Of a stretch of 64,000 nucleotides of DNA, positions 12,569 to 25,709 are shown one piece after another. The DNA is from Sesamum alatum (Eukaryota > Streptophyta > Magnoliopsida > Lamiales > Pedaliaceae): contig JACGWO010000003.1 in the NCBI GenBank assembly GCA_034509735.1, forward strand, positions 14,074,001 through 14,138,000, written 5' to 3'. The stretch's first letter is position 1. Each line of letters begins with the position of its first letter. Under the pieces are notes generated by a model. It was not told the DNA's origin. It worked only from the letters and a program-made list of their open reading frames with translations, and did not search any database. Both the position numbers and the translations under genes were made by a program.

Positions 12569-13351
12569 TCACAATAAGTAAATCAGGAAACATTAAGTAG
12601 AATGAGTTAATATTAGATCTAAGTTAAGACTCGGTCTTTAGTCTTTAACCTCTCCCACTATTTCTACGAAAACACGTCACTTTCAAACGTATTTTTCGGG
12701 AAGCGTCTTCCTAGTGGGCTTGGGATCTACAAGCCAAATTCTCCATACCCCACTTTTACGACTAGTATGAAAAACAACCTTGTAGGAGGTACTACATACC
12801 ATTCTCATCCAACGAGATCCCCAAGATGTATAGCCTGACTTCCTAACATGATCCTGAGGACTCCAAGCAAATCACATTACTAAGTGTTAGACCCAACCCA
12901 TCAACTGAATCATAGCACTTTACTGTCGCCCCACGATTCGTGAGATGGGGAAACAGGAGTGTACTCAATTCGTTCATAACAATCGTGCGGTTTAATCTCA
13001 GTCCAAAAGACGTGCCACGACTTGTGAGACCACGCAATTGGGTGAAATTAGCTTCCACATTTTTGTCATGGATGGAAGGCTTAGACGAACAATATAAGTT
13101 TTAGTCCATTTATTAGGAGTCTAATATTAAGTTTGGTCCAACCAAGTGAGAGTTTTAACAGACCGAGACCTTATCACATAATAGATAATTTGCATGATTT
13201 AACGAAAAACATGATAAATAAACCATTCATCCATAAATCATTTCACATGCAAAATAAAAGCCTAGCACGCCTTTGAAGAATGATCACAAGCCCATAACCT
13301 ATGCGACCCAATGATCCCACAGTGGATCTATGATCAATCTAAGGGTAGGCC
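12569..13351 (-). other. Leader of element G, gag-proximal part
   Basis: Untranslated leader between gag and the point where F inserted. It holds the paired palindromes (12931-12945 and 13015-13029, minus-sense TCTCACRARTCGTGG type) and the 3' arm of the long-range inverted repeat at 13278-13293. No coding potential. The PBS-proximal part of the same leader is at 23555-25352. Confidence 0.75.
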
Positions 13352-15568
13352 TGAAGGACAAGCAGATCCGCCCGGGAGCGCGAGCGAAAGCAAGAAGCAA
13401 GATAAATACGTAAATTTAAACAAATAAATAAACGTAATCCCAAGGGGTGTACCCTTGGGTGCTCAACCGGGCGTTCGATGTAGGATGTATCAACGTTAAA
13501 GCACACATTGTACATAGGGCATAGATGAAATAGAAAGCTACAAAAACATAATTAACCGTTACCTTTGTAGTTTTCACGCATGCGCGGCTACTTACTTTGT
13601 TCCTTCTTCGGAATGTCCACCAAGTTCAAACCTATGAACTCTCCTAAGGTGATCCACACCACACCGGAAGAAACTCACATTTTCCTTGCTAGACGAAAAC
13701 GAGTTTAGAAGGAATCGATTTAAGAAGACAAACACTGTGGATTAGCATTCTTCTTAAACTTACTTTGTTCTTCCCTTTTGATCCAAGATCAAATGAAGAA
13801 CACTAGTAAGAGAGGGAGAGAGGGCCAAAATTTTGAAGAGAGGAGAGTGGCCGATTATTTTGTTCTTCTTTTTGTAGAAAAGATGAATTATGAAATCACT
13901 TGCATAGGTGTTAGTATATACTCATATATATACATAATTAATTTGATTATTGGAATGTGTCTAGGTTCATCCAAGGATGTCTAGATACATCCCAATCAAT
14001 CACCATTAATTCTTCAATCAAGCCTACCAACTTTTAAGGTATGATCAAATCATACCAAAAGGGAAGGGCTTGACTGGAGTTGATTTGTCTCTTACCAAAA
14101 GAGACAAGTCAACTACCACCTAGCATCCAACATGGCCGAATTTTGCTACATCCAAGGTAGCATTTTCGGCCATGCTTATTTAAGGAAGAAGTCAACTTCT
14201 TCCTATTCAAAAATAGGAATTAATTCTCGTCTCGGGTCAAAATTTAACGGATCGGGTTTTACCGTAGCCCAATTACGACGAACCCAAAATTAAGTCCAAT
14301 TTAATCTAATGTCCACTTAGATAATTCCTGTTGATCTTTTAATCCAATCAAAAGATCAACATCTCAACTTTCCATATTTAATCGATAAATCCCATTTACC
14401 GATTAAACGAAGGCCCGATACAATATCAGCCCGTCCATCCAATGGATAATCCATTAAGTAATCCAATTATATATTCATCCTTCGAAATTGACTCCAAGTC
14501 AATCTCTCAATCTCCTCGGTGATTTGTCTGTGACCCATTAGGTTCACCCTCAGCTAGACTTGGGCCCGTGTCCCATAAGGGCCCATTACCATGGGTGGCC
14601 GTCTAGCAAAGGTCCATGTCACTAGAGACTAGGTGAATGTTGGCGTGAACATTTTGGCGCCGATTCTGTACGGGTACGGTCCGTCCGTCTACCATCTTTC
14701 GGCCTTAGTCTAGGGTATGGAATTGGGCGTCGATATCCATCCATGACTAGGCATCTATGCTTAATACTTGAGACTGCGCATGCCTCATTGCGTCGACACA
14801 GGAAACCATTCCCTGTTTGACCAACGACTGTGGCCATAGCTTTAAACAGCATGAACGTGTCTCCGAGTGTATAGGAGATACCTTTGTCACATACTGACAG
14901 GGGACGAATCCTCTTCTTAGAACCCACCGTCCTTGCCCCATATTTCGACTGCATTGGACAAGGCTTATAAGGATCATCTTACAGAATGATCACCTCTCGC
15001 CAGATCCAAGATACAACCGTCCTGTGTACATGACTGCCATGGTTCCTCAAGTCTGAGGACTACTCCCGTACTATCAGACCCGGGGAAATTCAATCATACC
15101 GACCAAGCCTCTAAGGCTTCCATATGATGATCCCCGCGAGTCAGTCCAGTCGGCTCAACCCCAGTCGACCAACCCATCAAGATCGTGTAGGCATCCCACG
15201 CCTGTCGCTGATGAAACACGGCACTCATTCAATGAACACGACTCTTGATGCAAGTCTCTATAGGACTGTCGATGCTCTGTCTAGAGGTCCTTGACTTGGA
15301 ACTTTTCAGACCCAACTCTTAATCAGTTGGTTTCATGACCACCATCCAATGCGTGGTCCAACTGCATGAGTTGTTAATCGTGGTTTGTGGGCTTTGTTGC
15401 GATATAAGTAAAACACCGTTTTAACATATGTAAAATGAGCGCAATAAAGAAGGTACCATTAGTGACGAACACTCATTTTATTCATCACATAATATTACAT
15501 TTATATCAAGTTGTCAAATAGGTTACAAAATGCCAAACTTATTGGCTTTCTGGTCACCTATTCTAACA
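13352..15568 (-). repeat. 3' LTR of element F
   Basis: 2.2-kb LTR of the same family as the solo LTR at 57840-60068 and the B and E LTRs. TATA-rich minus-sense sequence at 13911-13937 marks the probable U3 core promoter. The conserved hairpin is at 13439-13459 (arms CCCAAGGG/CCCTTGGG, loop TACAC in the minus sense), about 90-110 nt from the LTR end. Confidence 0.93.
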
Positions 15569-15577
15569 ATCTCCCAC
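15569..15577 (-). promoter_or_regulatory. Polypurine tract of element F
   Basis: Minus strand GTGGGAGAT directly upstream of the 3' LTR and 5 nt after the last pol stop codon region. It is identical to the tract of A, E and G. Confidence 0.85.
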
Positions 15578-15582
15578 TTGAC

Positions 15583-18500
15583 CTAAAGCCAATGACCCAT
15601 TGACCTCAAACCCATCTTATCCAGATGCTTAGTATGGGAAACTTGGGACACGGGCTTAGTAAGTGAATTTGCTATGTTTTCTGCGGAGCTGACTCGGTCC
15701 ATCCGAATGTCATCCCTGCTAACCATCTCTTTGAGCAAATGGTAGTGTCTAAGAATATGCTTGAATCGATGATGAGATCTCGGTTCCTTTGCTTGCACTA
15801 TGGCCCCGTTGTTATCGCAGAAGATAACCACTGGCTCACCGATGCTAGGTACTACACCTAACTTTTGGATGTAGCTCTTCATCCAAACTGCCTCCTTAGC
15901 AGCTTCCGAAGCTGCTATGTATTCAGACTCTGTGGTGGAGTCCATCGTGGTAGCCTGCTTGGAACTCTTCTAAGCAACCACACCACCATTTAGTCTAAAC
16001 ATAAAACCAGACTGAGACTTGGCATCATCGTCATCCGACTAGAAGCTAGCGTCGCTATAGCCTTCCAGTATCAACTCTCCATCATCATAGATCAAGAACA
16101 TGTCCTTAGTCCTTTTTAGGTACTTCAGGATAGTCTTGACCACACTCTAGTGTGCATCCCCGGCACACGATTGATATCGACTAGTCACGCTCAAAGCGAA
16201 AGCCACATTAGGTCTAGTGCACTGGATAACATACTGAATGCTGCCTACGGCTGAAGCATAGGGGATGTCCAACATCCGTTTAAGCTCCTCATTAGTCTTA
16301 GGAGACTACTTCTTGGATAACTTAATTCCATGCCTCATAGGAAGGAATCCTCATCTTGAGTTCTCCATCTTCAATCTCTTCAAGACTTTCTCAATATACG
16401 AGGACTGGGCCATTCCTAACATCCTTCTAGATCTATCCCTATAGATCTTGATGAAAATGATGTAGGATGCCTTGCCCATATCCTTTAGAGAGAATTGCGT
16501 TGACAACCAGGCTTTAGTGGTTCCCAACATCTTAGCATAATTCCCAATGAGCAAGATGTCATCTACGTAAAGCACTAGAAACAAATTCGAGCTCCCACTA
16601 ATCTTCTTGTATACACAAGGATCAGACTCGTTCTTGATGAAATCATATCCTCGTATGACTTCATCAAAACGTATGTTCCAGCTTCGGGAAGATTATTTGA
16701 GGCCATAGATGGACCTTTGGAGACGGTAGACCTTCTGCTCTTCTCCAACAGATGTCAAACCTTCTTGTTGATCCATATAGATCTCTTCCTCTACGAAACC
16801 GTTGAGGAAGGCGGTTTTCACGTCCATCTGCCATATTACATAGTCATACCATGCTGCTATGCAAGCAGTATTCGAATGGACTTAGACATTGCTACGGGCT
16901 AGTAGGTTTCCTGAAAATCAACCCCGGGTTGTTGAGTATAACCCATCGCCATAAGCCTGGCTTTGAAGGTTGTAACCTTCCCGTGAGCTCCAAGCTTACG
17001 TTTGTAGACCCATTTACACCCTACGGATTTTACTCCTTTGGGTGGGTCCACTAGGGTCCAAACCTGGTTGGTACCCATCGAGTCCATCTCGGATTTCATA
17101 GCCTCAAGTCACTTATCCGAATCGATGTCCGACATCGCTTCTCCGTATGTCTTTGGATCATTATCCAACTGACCGGTCAGGCCCAGAAATCCATACCTAT
17201 CAGGTGCTTGGGATACTCTGGCCGACCTACGGAGCACTGTAACATTATCAGTGGGAACCACCGGCTCAGATGTCACTGCCGCCTCATGGGGTATCTCACT
17301 TGATTCCTCAAGGAGTACCTCATTGTGTCGACTATCCGATGAAAAATCCTTTTCCAAGAATACTGCGTTTCGCGAGACAAAAACCTTTTGCTCGGAGAGA
17401 TCATAGAAATAATACCCCGCAGTTTCTTTCGGATACCCGATGAACCTACACAAACTAGACATTGAGTCCAGTTTATCTCCAACTAATCTCTTGACGTATG
17501 CGGGGCAACCCCATACTTTCAAGTATTTGTAGGAGGCAGGCTTGCCATGCCATATCTCATATAGCATTTGGGATATCTTCTTAGATGGCGCCAAGTTCAA
17601 AACTTTGGCCGTCGTCTCAAGAGCGTTTCCCCAGAAGGATAAGGGGAGTTCGATAAAACTCATCATGGATCGGACCATGTCCAACAAGGTCCAATTCCTC
17701 CTTTCAGACACACCATTAAGCTGTGGTGTTCCAGGAGCGGTCCACTGAGAGAGAATCCCATTCTCTTTTAGATAATCAGTAAACTCACCACTCAAATACT
17801 TTCCACCTCGGTCCGACCGAAGGGCTTTGATCTTTCGACTAAATTGGTTCTCTACTTCAAGTCTGTATTCCTTAAACCTTCCAAAGGCTTCAGACGTGTA
17901 CCTGATTAGGTAAACATAACCATTCCGTGAGTGATCATCGGTATAGGTTATGAAATACGAGTACCCACCTCTAGCCTGAGTATTTAGTGGGCTACAGACG
18001 TCCGTATGGATCAAATTTAACAGACCGTTGACTAGCCTGCTTTGTCCAACAAAGGGTTTCTTGGTCATCTTTCCCTTCAGACAGGATTTGCAGGTCAGTA
18101 GGTTATCCAAATCATCTATTTCTAGACTCTTTAAGTCCACCAACCTTCATATCCTATCTTTAGAAATATGATCTAACCTCGCATGCCATATCTGTGCGTC
18201 ATCATGATTATCATATTTCCATTTGTGTTTCGCAGTCATAATCTAATTAGACTATTGAAGTATGTACAGACCATTTACCAATGTACCAAGAAAATGAGAA
18301 ATACCATCCTTTATAATAAAAAAAAAATCGTTTTTATTGATGGTAAAGGAATATCCCTCCTTGTCAAGGACCGTGATAGATACAATATTTTTAATCATGC
18401 TAGGTACATAGAAACAGTTGTTCAGTAAAATCCTAACATGACTTCTAATGGCTAACTCCATTGATCCTACGGCTTCCGCAACAATAGCCTTGCCATCGCC

Positions 18501-19505
18501 TAGCCTCAGGATCATCTCATCCTTGGTTAGCCTTCTACTTCTTTCTAGTGCCTGCAAATAATTGCAGATGTGAGCACCACACCTGGCATCAAATACCCAC
18601 GAAGTAGAATTACTTATCATATTTACTTCAACCACAAACATACCTGGGTTGGAGAGGAATTGTGGGCACTCCCTCTTCCAATGCCCCTTTCCTTGGCAAT
18701 GAATGTATACATCATTTGCGTTGGACCGCTGAGAACCACGGGCCTTCCCTTTCCCTTTGCCCATCCCCACCGGGGCAACAGGGGCGCCTAGAGTGCGAGC
18801 AGGGGCCGCAACCGTCTTTTCTTTTCCCTTCTTCCTCTTCCAGCATCCGGCCCTCTTGCCATTCACCTTGGAGGTCGAAGCCTCTCCTATCAATACCGCC
18901 GGCGCCAACTTGTGGGTCGTTGCCTCGTATTGGACCAGCATGGTAATCAACTCATGAATAGACTTCTCAAGTTCGTTCATGTTATAGTTTACAACAAACG
19001 GGTCATAAGACGGAGGAAGCGATTGGAGGATCACGTCAATGTACGTGTCATTGTTAAGCCTAGCTTTAAGGTCCTCGAGTTTCTCTACTAGGGAAAGCAT
19101 CTTAACCCCATGACTTTGTACAGACGATCCTTCAGCAAGATTGGTGCCAAAGAATACTTTTGTGGTGACATATCTAATATGCCTGTCCGGAACCGCATAA
19201 ACCTCGTTCATGCAGCGCATTATGGCGGAGACGTTGTCCAGCCTCTCATATTGCTTTTGAATGTCGTTAGACATCGAAGCCAATATGATACTGCGCACTT
19301 TCCGGTTGTCCTGTTGCCATTTTTCGAACGTCAAATATTCTTCTGACGTGGACCACTCCGGTAAGTCGCTCGGCGGCGGTTCGTCCAGGATGTAGCCTTA
19401 TTTCTCAAAACCGAGGATAATCCTCAGGTTTCTCAGCCAGTCCGAGTAGTTCGCTCCGTTGAACTTATTAGTCTCAAGTACCATGGTCAATGAATTCTTA
19501 GACAT
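15583..19505 (-). pseudogene. Copia gag-pol polyprotein of element F, interrupted by stops
   Basis: A single copia-type reading frame of about 1,300 codons. It encodes Gag, an aspartic protease, integrase, reverse transcriptase and RNase H in that order (copia order, integrase before RT). The start at 19505 gives MSKNSLTMVLETNKFNG; a stop replaces Gln near 19398. The zinc knuckle reads CQGKGHWKRECP. The protease motif is D-A-R instead of D-T-G (near 18580), so protease would be inactive. Integrase 18143-17109 keeps its D, D and E contexts (HTDVCSP, RSDRGGKYLS, NGVSERRN). RT has YVDD at about 16558-16569. RNase H (15945-15583) keeps DSTTESEYIAASEA. At least nine further stops occur at conserved Gln, Trp or Arg codons, nearly all explained by C-to-T or G-to-A change. 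Confidence 0.9.
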
Positions 19506-21328
19506 ATCTACATTTATAAAAATGTAAAGCAGAAATTAGTAGATGATGGTAATATTATTATTCAAGTTGAAGACATTATTTTTTAGTCTTTAACTCTCCC
19601 ACTATTTATACGAAAGTCCACCACTCTCAAGCGGAGTTTCGGGAAACCATTTTCTAGTGGGCTTGGGATCCACAAGCGTAATCTCCATTCCCCACTTTTA
19701 CGATTCACATGAAGAAGACCTAGTGGGAGATATCCAATATCATTCTCATCCTATGAGATTCCCAAGATATTTTGCCTCACCTATTCGCATGGTTCGGAGG
19801 ACTCCAAGCGAACCATGTTACTCAGTGTTGGGCTCGACCCATCAACCGAATCATGCCTCAAACTGTCGTGCTCCACGACTCGTGAGATAGGGAAACAACG
19901 AGTGCAGTCTCTTTGTTCACAATATTGGTGCAACTTTCCCCTAGTCAAAGTGTGCCACGACTCGTGAGACCACACTTGGGTAGTAGTAACTTCCTCACCA
20001 CATTGTTGTGGATGGAAGGCTCGGACAGATCAAACTACCATTTTAATCCAAGTCCATTCTGGACCTAATATTTAATTTGGTCCAATCCAATGGGAACTTA
20101 ATGAACGACCGAGACCTCATCACATTAAGGTGTTTTAGCATGTATAAATATCCAATATTTAAAGCGATTAAATAAATACGCGGCATGTAGAAAAACATAG
20201 CATACCCCTGTTAGGATGATCACAAGCCCAACCTATACGACCTACTGAGCCCGCAGTGAGTCTATGGTCTGGACCATATTATTACAAAATAATATATCCA
20301 TTGTCACTCCATTGGGACTTGTGATTTTCTTGTTTCATGCCTTGATGCTCCACCTTGGGTCTCCAACTTCATGGGCTTGTTAAAATTAAAACCTCACCAA
20401 AACTACCTACTCTCATTACAATTGAAAGTAATACATGGGAAATAAATAACAAGCCTTAACATCATGAGGCTGAAATACGGGAGATGATAGTCCCAAAACA
20501 AGAGGCACACAGGCCCCACCTAACAGAAATGTAAATGACATACATACATCCATACACAAGGTCTAGAGCTCTTGTGATCATCCTATGTTGATCCCATCAA
20601 TGCACATAACACAATTATTCCAAATAATCATGCTTAAATCATGGATATTCAAAATATCCAAGTGATGTCCAACATCATAAGGCATAAATATATAAACAAT
20701 ATGCAAAATCCAAATTTCAAATTCAATGGACATTATACACAATGCATCCAATGCATGAATTAATCCCAAATTAATTAAGAAAATTTGATCCAGAAAAATG
20801 GGCAGAAAACCCAGAAAATTAAATCTTCTAGAAAACGTCAAAAAACAGCACAAAATGGCCCAGCCATTGTGCCTGCCGGCCACCTACGTGCACAGGACAG
20901 TGCGCGCGCGCGTCCTGTGTCGCGCTGGCCTTGGCCGGCAGCAGCGTGCACACACACAGCGCGTGTAGGCGCCCGCCTGTGCGCGGCCCCCTTGCCAGCA
21001 CGCACGCTAGCAAGCACGCCGGCCAGCTAGTGATCGACCAGCAGGGGTGGCAGCCAACCGCTGCTGCTGCTGTCCGTTTTTCCATATTTTTTTGACACTT
21101 CCTTTTCAACACAAATTAACAATAATAAACTGAAAATGAACATGCAATTCAAGATCTAATCTCACAAAATTTGCATGCTTAACGTCCATCAAATTTAAAC
21201 AAATGAATCGTCATATTTATTCATATATTCATGCAATCATACATGCCATTAAAAAACTGTAAAAGAAAGTAGATCATGCCAAGCACATGGATCTATGCCC
21301 TAACATTGAACCGGGCTCTAATACCACT
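19506..21328 (-). other. Untranslated leader of element F
   Basis: About 1.8 kb between PBS and gag with no plausible gene. Reading in the minus sense from the PBS it has a GC-rich island (20870-21075), the 5' arm of the long inverted repeat (20568-20583), conserved blocks GCCTCTTGTTTTGGGACTAT (near 20480-20515) and TTGTAATGAGAGTAG (near 20408-20425), the 3' arm (20214-20229), and paired palindromes (19955-19969, 19873-19887). Short frames inside the GC island are compositional. Confidence 0.8.
21315..21326 (-). promoter_or_regulatory. Primer-binding site of element F
   Basis: Minus-strand TGGTATTAGAGC two nt after the LTR. It matches the initiator Met-tRNA 3' end (TGGTATCAGAGC) except for one C-to-T change. 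Confidence 0.9.
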
Positions 21329-23554
21329 TGAAGGACAAACGGATCTGCCCGGGAGCACGAGCGGAAACGAGAAGCAAGATAAATACGTAAATTTAAACAA
21401 ATAAATAAATGTAACCCCAAGGGGTGTACCCTTGGGTGCTCAACTGGGCGTTCGATGTAGGATGTATCAACGTTAAAGCGCGCATTGTACATAGGGCATA
21501 GATGAAATAGAAAGCTATGAAAGCATAATTACCGTTACCTTTGTAGTTTTCACGCGTGCGTGGCTACTTGCTTTGTTCCTTTTCTGGAATTTCCACCAAG
21601 TTCAAACGTATGAACTTTCCAAAGGTGATCCACACCACACCGGAAGAAACTCACGTTTTTCTTGCTACAAGAAAACAGGTTTAGAAGGAATCTGTTTAAG
21701 AAGACAAACACTATGGATTAATGTTCTTCTTAAACTTACTTTGTTCTTCCCTTTTGATCCAAGATCAAATGAAGAACACTAGTAAGAGAGGGAGAGAGGG
21801 CCAAAAGTTTGAAGACAGAAGAGTGGCCGATTTTTTTGTTCTTCTTTTCCTAGAAAAGATGAATTATGAGATCACTTGCATAGGTGTTAGTATATACTCA
21901 TATATATATATATATACATAATTAATTTGATTATTGGAATGTGTCTAGGTTCACCCAAGGATGTCTAGATACATTTCAATCAATCACCATTAATTCTTCA
22001 ATCAAGCTTACCAACATTTAAGGTATGATCAAATCATACCAAAAGGGAAGGGCTTGATTAGGGTTGATTTGTCTCTTACCAAAAGAGACAAGTCAACTAC
22101 CACCTAGCATCCAACATGGCCGAATTTTGCTCCCTCCAAGGTAGCATTTTCGGCCATGCTTATTTAGGGAAGAAGTCCAACTTCTTCCTATTCCAAAATA
22201 GGAATTAATTCTCCTCTCGGGTCAAAATTTAACGGACCGGGTTTTACCGTAATCCAATTACGACGAACCCAAAATTAAATCCAATTTAATCTAATGTCCA
22301 CTTAAATAATTCCCGTTGATCTTTTAATCCAATCAAAAGATCCAACATCTCAACTTTCCATATTTAATCGATAAATCCCATTTACCGATTAAACAAGGGC
22401 CCTATACAATATCGGTCCGTCCATCCAATGGACAATCCCTTAACTAATCTAATTACTTATTCATCCTTCGAAATTGACTCCAAGTCAATCTCTCAACCTC
22501 CTCGGTGATTTGTGTGTGACCCTTTAGGTTCACCCACCACTAGATTTGGGCCCGTGTCCCACAAGGGCCCGTTATCATGGGAGGCCGTCTAGCAACGGTC
22601 CATGACACTAGAGACTAGGTGAATGTTGGCGTGAACATTTAGGTGCTGATTCTGTATAGGTACGGTCCTTCCGTCTACTATCTCCCGGCCTTAGTCTAGG
22701 GTATGGAATTGGGCGTCGGTTCCCATCCATGACTTGGCATCTATGCTTAACACTCGAGACTACGCATGCCTCATTGCGTCGACACAGGAAACCATTCCTT
22801 GTTCGATCAACCACTGTGGCCACAGCTTTAAACAGCATGAACGTGTCTTCGAGTGCATAGGAGATACCTCTGTTACATACAGATAGGGGACGGATCCTCT
22901 TCTTGGAACACATCGTCCTCGCCACACATTCCGATTGCACTGGACAAGGCTTATAATGATCATCTTACAGAATGATCACCTCTCGCCAGATCCAAGATAC
23001 AGTCGTCCTGTGTACGTGACTGCCATGGTTCCTCAAGTCTGAGGACTACTCCCGTACTATCGGAACCGGGAAAATCCGATCATACCAACCAAGCCTCTAA
23101 GGCTTCCATATGATGATCCCCGCGAGTCAGTCCAGTCGGCTCGACCCCAGTCGACCAACCCATCAAGATCGTGCAGACGTTCCACGCCTGTAGCCAATGA
23201 AACACGACACTCATCCAATGAACACGACTCTTGATGCAAGTTTCTATAGGACTCTCGATGCCCTGTCTCGAGGTCCTTGACTTGGAACGTTTCAGACCCA
23301 ACTCTTAATTAGTTGGTTTCATAACCACCATCCAATGCGTGGCCCAACTGCATGAGTTGTTAATCGTGGTCCGTGTGCTTTGTTGCGATACAAGTAAAAT
23401 ACCGTTTTAACATATGTAATATGAGCGCAACAAAGAAGGTACCATTGGTGACGAACACTCATTTTATTCATCACATAATATTACATTTACATCAAGTTGT
23501 CGAATAGGTTACAAAATGTCAAAGCTATTGGCTTTCTGATCACCTATTCTAACA
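21329..23554 (-). repeat. 5' LTR of element F
   Basis: Pair of the 13352-15568 LTR. TA-rich core promoter sequence near 21895-21920; conserved hairpin at 21416-21436. The end at 23554 is intact (minus sense TGTTAGAATAGGTGATC). Confidence 0.93.
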
Positions 23555-25352
23555 AGGCTTACGCTATTACAAGATTTTATAACCCTTTACATGCAATGGG
23601 ACTTGTAAGTCCTTTTCATCTTGTTGGCCTCTCCATCGTGGGCCTCACGGGGCTTCTTCTCCATGGATCCTCTGTGGGCCAACCGATGGCCTTCTCCATG
23701 GGCCTCCAACGCCTTGGGCTTGTCTTTTTTACATTTGTTTACAAAAAATAAAACCTCACTCCAAATCTACACTCATTACATCATAGAAGTAAGAAACCCC
23801 AATCAGCACTTAGGGGGAGTACATTACGAGGGAGAAAGAAAGTTTTATTATTCCAAGGAAAAAACGAGAGAGGTAAGAAGATGCAAAGAGGCATGCAGTC
23901 CCCGACCTAATAAACAAATTTAAATAAACCATACATGCGGTCTAAGGGCTTCGTGATCATCCTTTGTCAATTCAATTAACGCAAATAGCAGAAATACACA
24001 TCCCATGTAGAATATGCTATTCAAACATTTATGATATCCAATACAAAAAATAAATGCAGAAATTATATGCAAAATATACACAAAGACCTTGGATAATGGT
24101 GCAACATATGCAAAACGATATTTGTTGGAAAATCATTTTTCCATAATTACAAAGACAACATTTAATTCTAGGAAATATCCAATCTCAACTAAAATAAAAA
24201 TATCCCAAGTTAATCAGTTTAGAAAAATTCTCAGAAAAATGCATAAAATTTAGACTTTTGGAAAGGCACAAAAAACGATGCAAGATCGAAAAATGGCCCA
24301 GCCCTGCTGGCCAGGCTGCCTGCACGCCAACTCACACGCGCATCCTGCGCAGGACGTGTACCTAGCGCGCATGGGTCCTCACCTGTGCGCACAGGCGCGC
24401 TCCTCGCGCAGCCACTGCACGGCAGCGCGCGGGCACCTACCGCTCACTGCGCGCAGCCTGCCTACCTGTCGTGCTCTATTGGGCAGGCCAGCAGGCAGCC
24501 ACTATCGGTTGCCTACGTTTTTCCAGTTTTGATGACTTTTCTTGCAATTTCTTTTCTAAAACACAAAAATAATTAATTCAAGAATATAACCACATATTCA
24601 AGAATCCCAAAATCCAAATTTTATGCCATTTCAACACATATCAAAATCCACACATCCACATACTATTCAAGCAACCATGATGTCCAACATCATAAAACGC
24701 AGAAAATCAATGCAAAATCTCACACGTGAATTTTGATCATTGGTGCAACCATTGCAAAAAAAATAATTCTTGTTAGGAAATCCTTTCCTCATTAACAAAG
24801 CAACATTTATTTTTAAGAAATTCCCAATCTTAACCAAAAATAAATATCCCAAGTTAATAGATTCAGAAAATGCAGAAAATATCCATAAAAATATTCAGGA
24901 AAAACAGAATTTAAAAACGCACCAAAAATCAGAAAAAAAGGATAACGGCACAGGCCGGCCCGACCAGCGTCGGGCGCGCGCACGCGGGGAGGCAGCCTTG
25001 CTTGCGCACTGCTGGCACAACACGTGTGAAGAGGCCCCTGCCTCTGTGCATCCCGCCGTGCCCCAGAGCGTGCGGCCAGCGGGCAGTTGCTGTCGGCGTG
25101 CCGTTTTTTTTTTCAATTCTTATGCTCTTTTCTTGCAATTTTCTAAACCAAAATGCATTATCAACCCAAGAATATGTATATACATATTCAAGAAATCCAA
25201 GATCAAAATTTTTATGCAAAATTAAACATAAAGCAAGATCTACGCTAAAATATGCCTCAAACGTAAAAATAAAAAACACGTTGAACATGCTTAAACACAC
25301 TTGTAGCACATAAAATTCTAGGCCTATACACCGAATTGGGCTCTGATACCAC
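23555..25352 (-). other. Leader of element G, PBS-proximal part, with a tandem duplication
   Basis: Holds the 5' arm of the long-range inverted repeat (23946-23962) and two GC-rich islands (24290-24510 and 24945-25105). The second island and its surroundings repeat the first: the stretch about 24005-24655 aligns by eye with about 24660-25210, including the motifs GGTGCAAC, AATATCCCAAGTTAAT and TTTTCTTGCAATTT in the same order. Removing one unit brings the leader to about 1.9 kb, like the other copies. No gene is seen. Confidence 0.75.
25340..25351 (-). promoter_or_regulatory. Primer-binding site of element G
   Basis: Minus strand TGGTATCAGAGC, a perfect 12-nt match to the initiator Met-tRNA 3' end as used by plant copia elements, directly next to the LTR end at 25353. 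Confidence 0.92.
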
Positions 25353-25663
25353 TGTAAGGAGAGGATCGGCCTGGGAGAGGCACGGCGGAGGCGCGGGAGC
25401 CATGGGAAATTGAAATCAAAAGCAATTAAAATTGAAATTAAAGCATACATTAAACATGCATAACGAATCAAGGGGTGTGCCCTTGATTCTCCCGGGAGTT
25501 CGGTGTATCTCATACCAACAATCGCTCGTGCTAGCAAGAAGTCGTTGAGGGGAGAAGGGACATCAATACAATGCTATTAATTAACCCTACCGATGTCTCT
25601 AACGTTCTACCTTGATCGAATCAAGAAGAACGAAGGAAATCTTGGAGAAAAGTGAGAGGGGTG

Positions 25664-25709
<46 letters not shown>

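Larger units (their letters stand above)
13352..23554 (-). mobile_element. Ty1/copia retrotransposon F, structurally complete, inserted in G
   Basis: 5' LTR 21329-23554 and 3' LTR 13352-15568, both starting TGTTAGAATAGG and ending TTCA in the minus sense. PBS at 21315-21326, PPT at 15569-15577. Target duplication is AGGCC (13347-13351) against AGGCT (23555-23559), one mismatch. By eye the first ~215 nt at the TTCA ends of the two LTRs differ at about 15 sites, mostly transitions, so the insertion is not recent. Gag-pol is one frame broken by many stops. It lies in the leader of G, which is confirmed because joining 13346 to 23555 restores a continuous G leader. Confidence 0.93.

Noticed and set aside
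14622..14954. Frames of about 110 codons repeated at 14622, 22608, 39969 and 59128
   Set aside because: They are the same U3 segment of B/F-family LTRs; conservation comes from shared ancestry as LTR, the frame is broken in other copies, and no start context or domain is recognisable.
24929..25537. 202-codon minus-strand frame
   Set aside because: It spans the G LTR, PBS and leader, which are non-coding in every related element.
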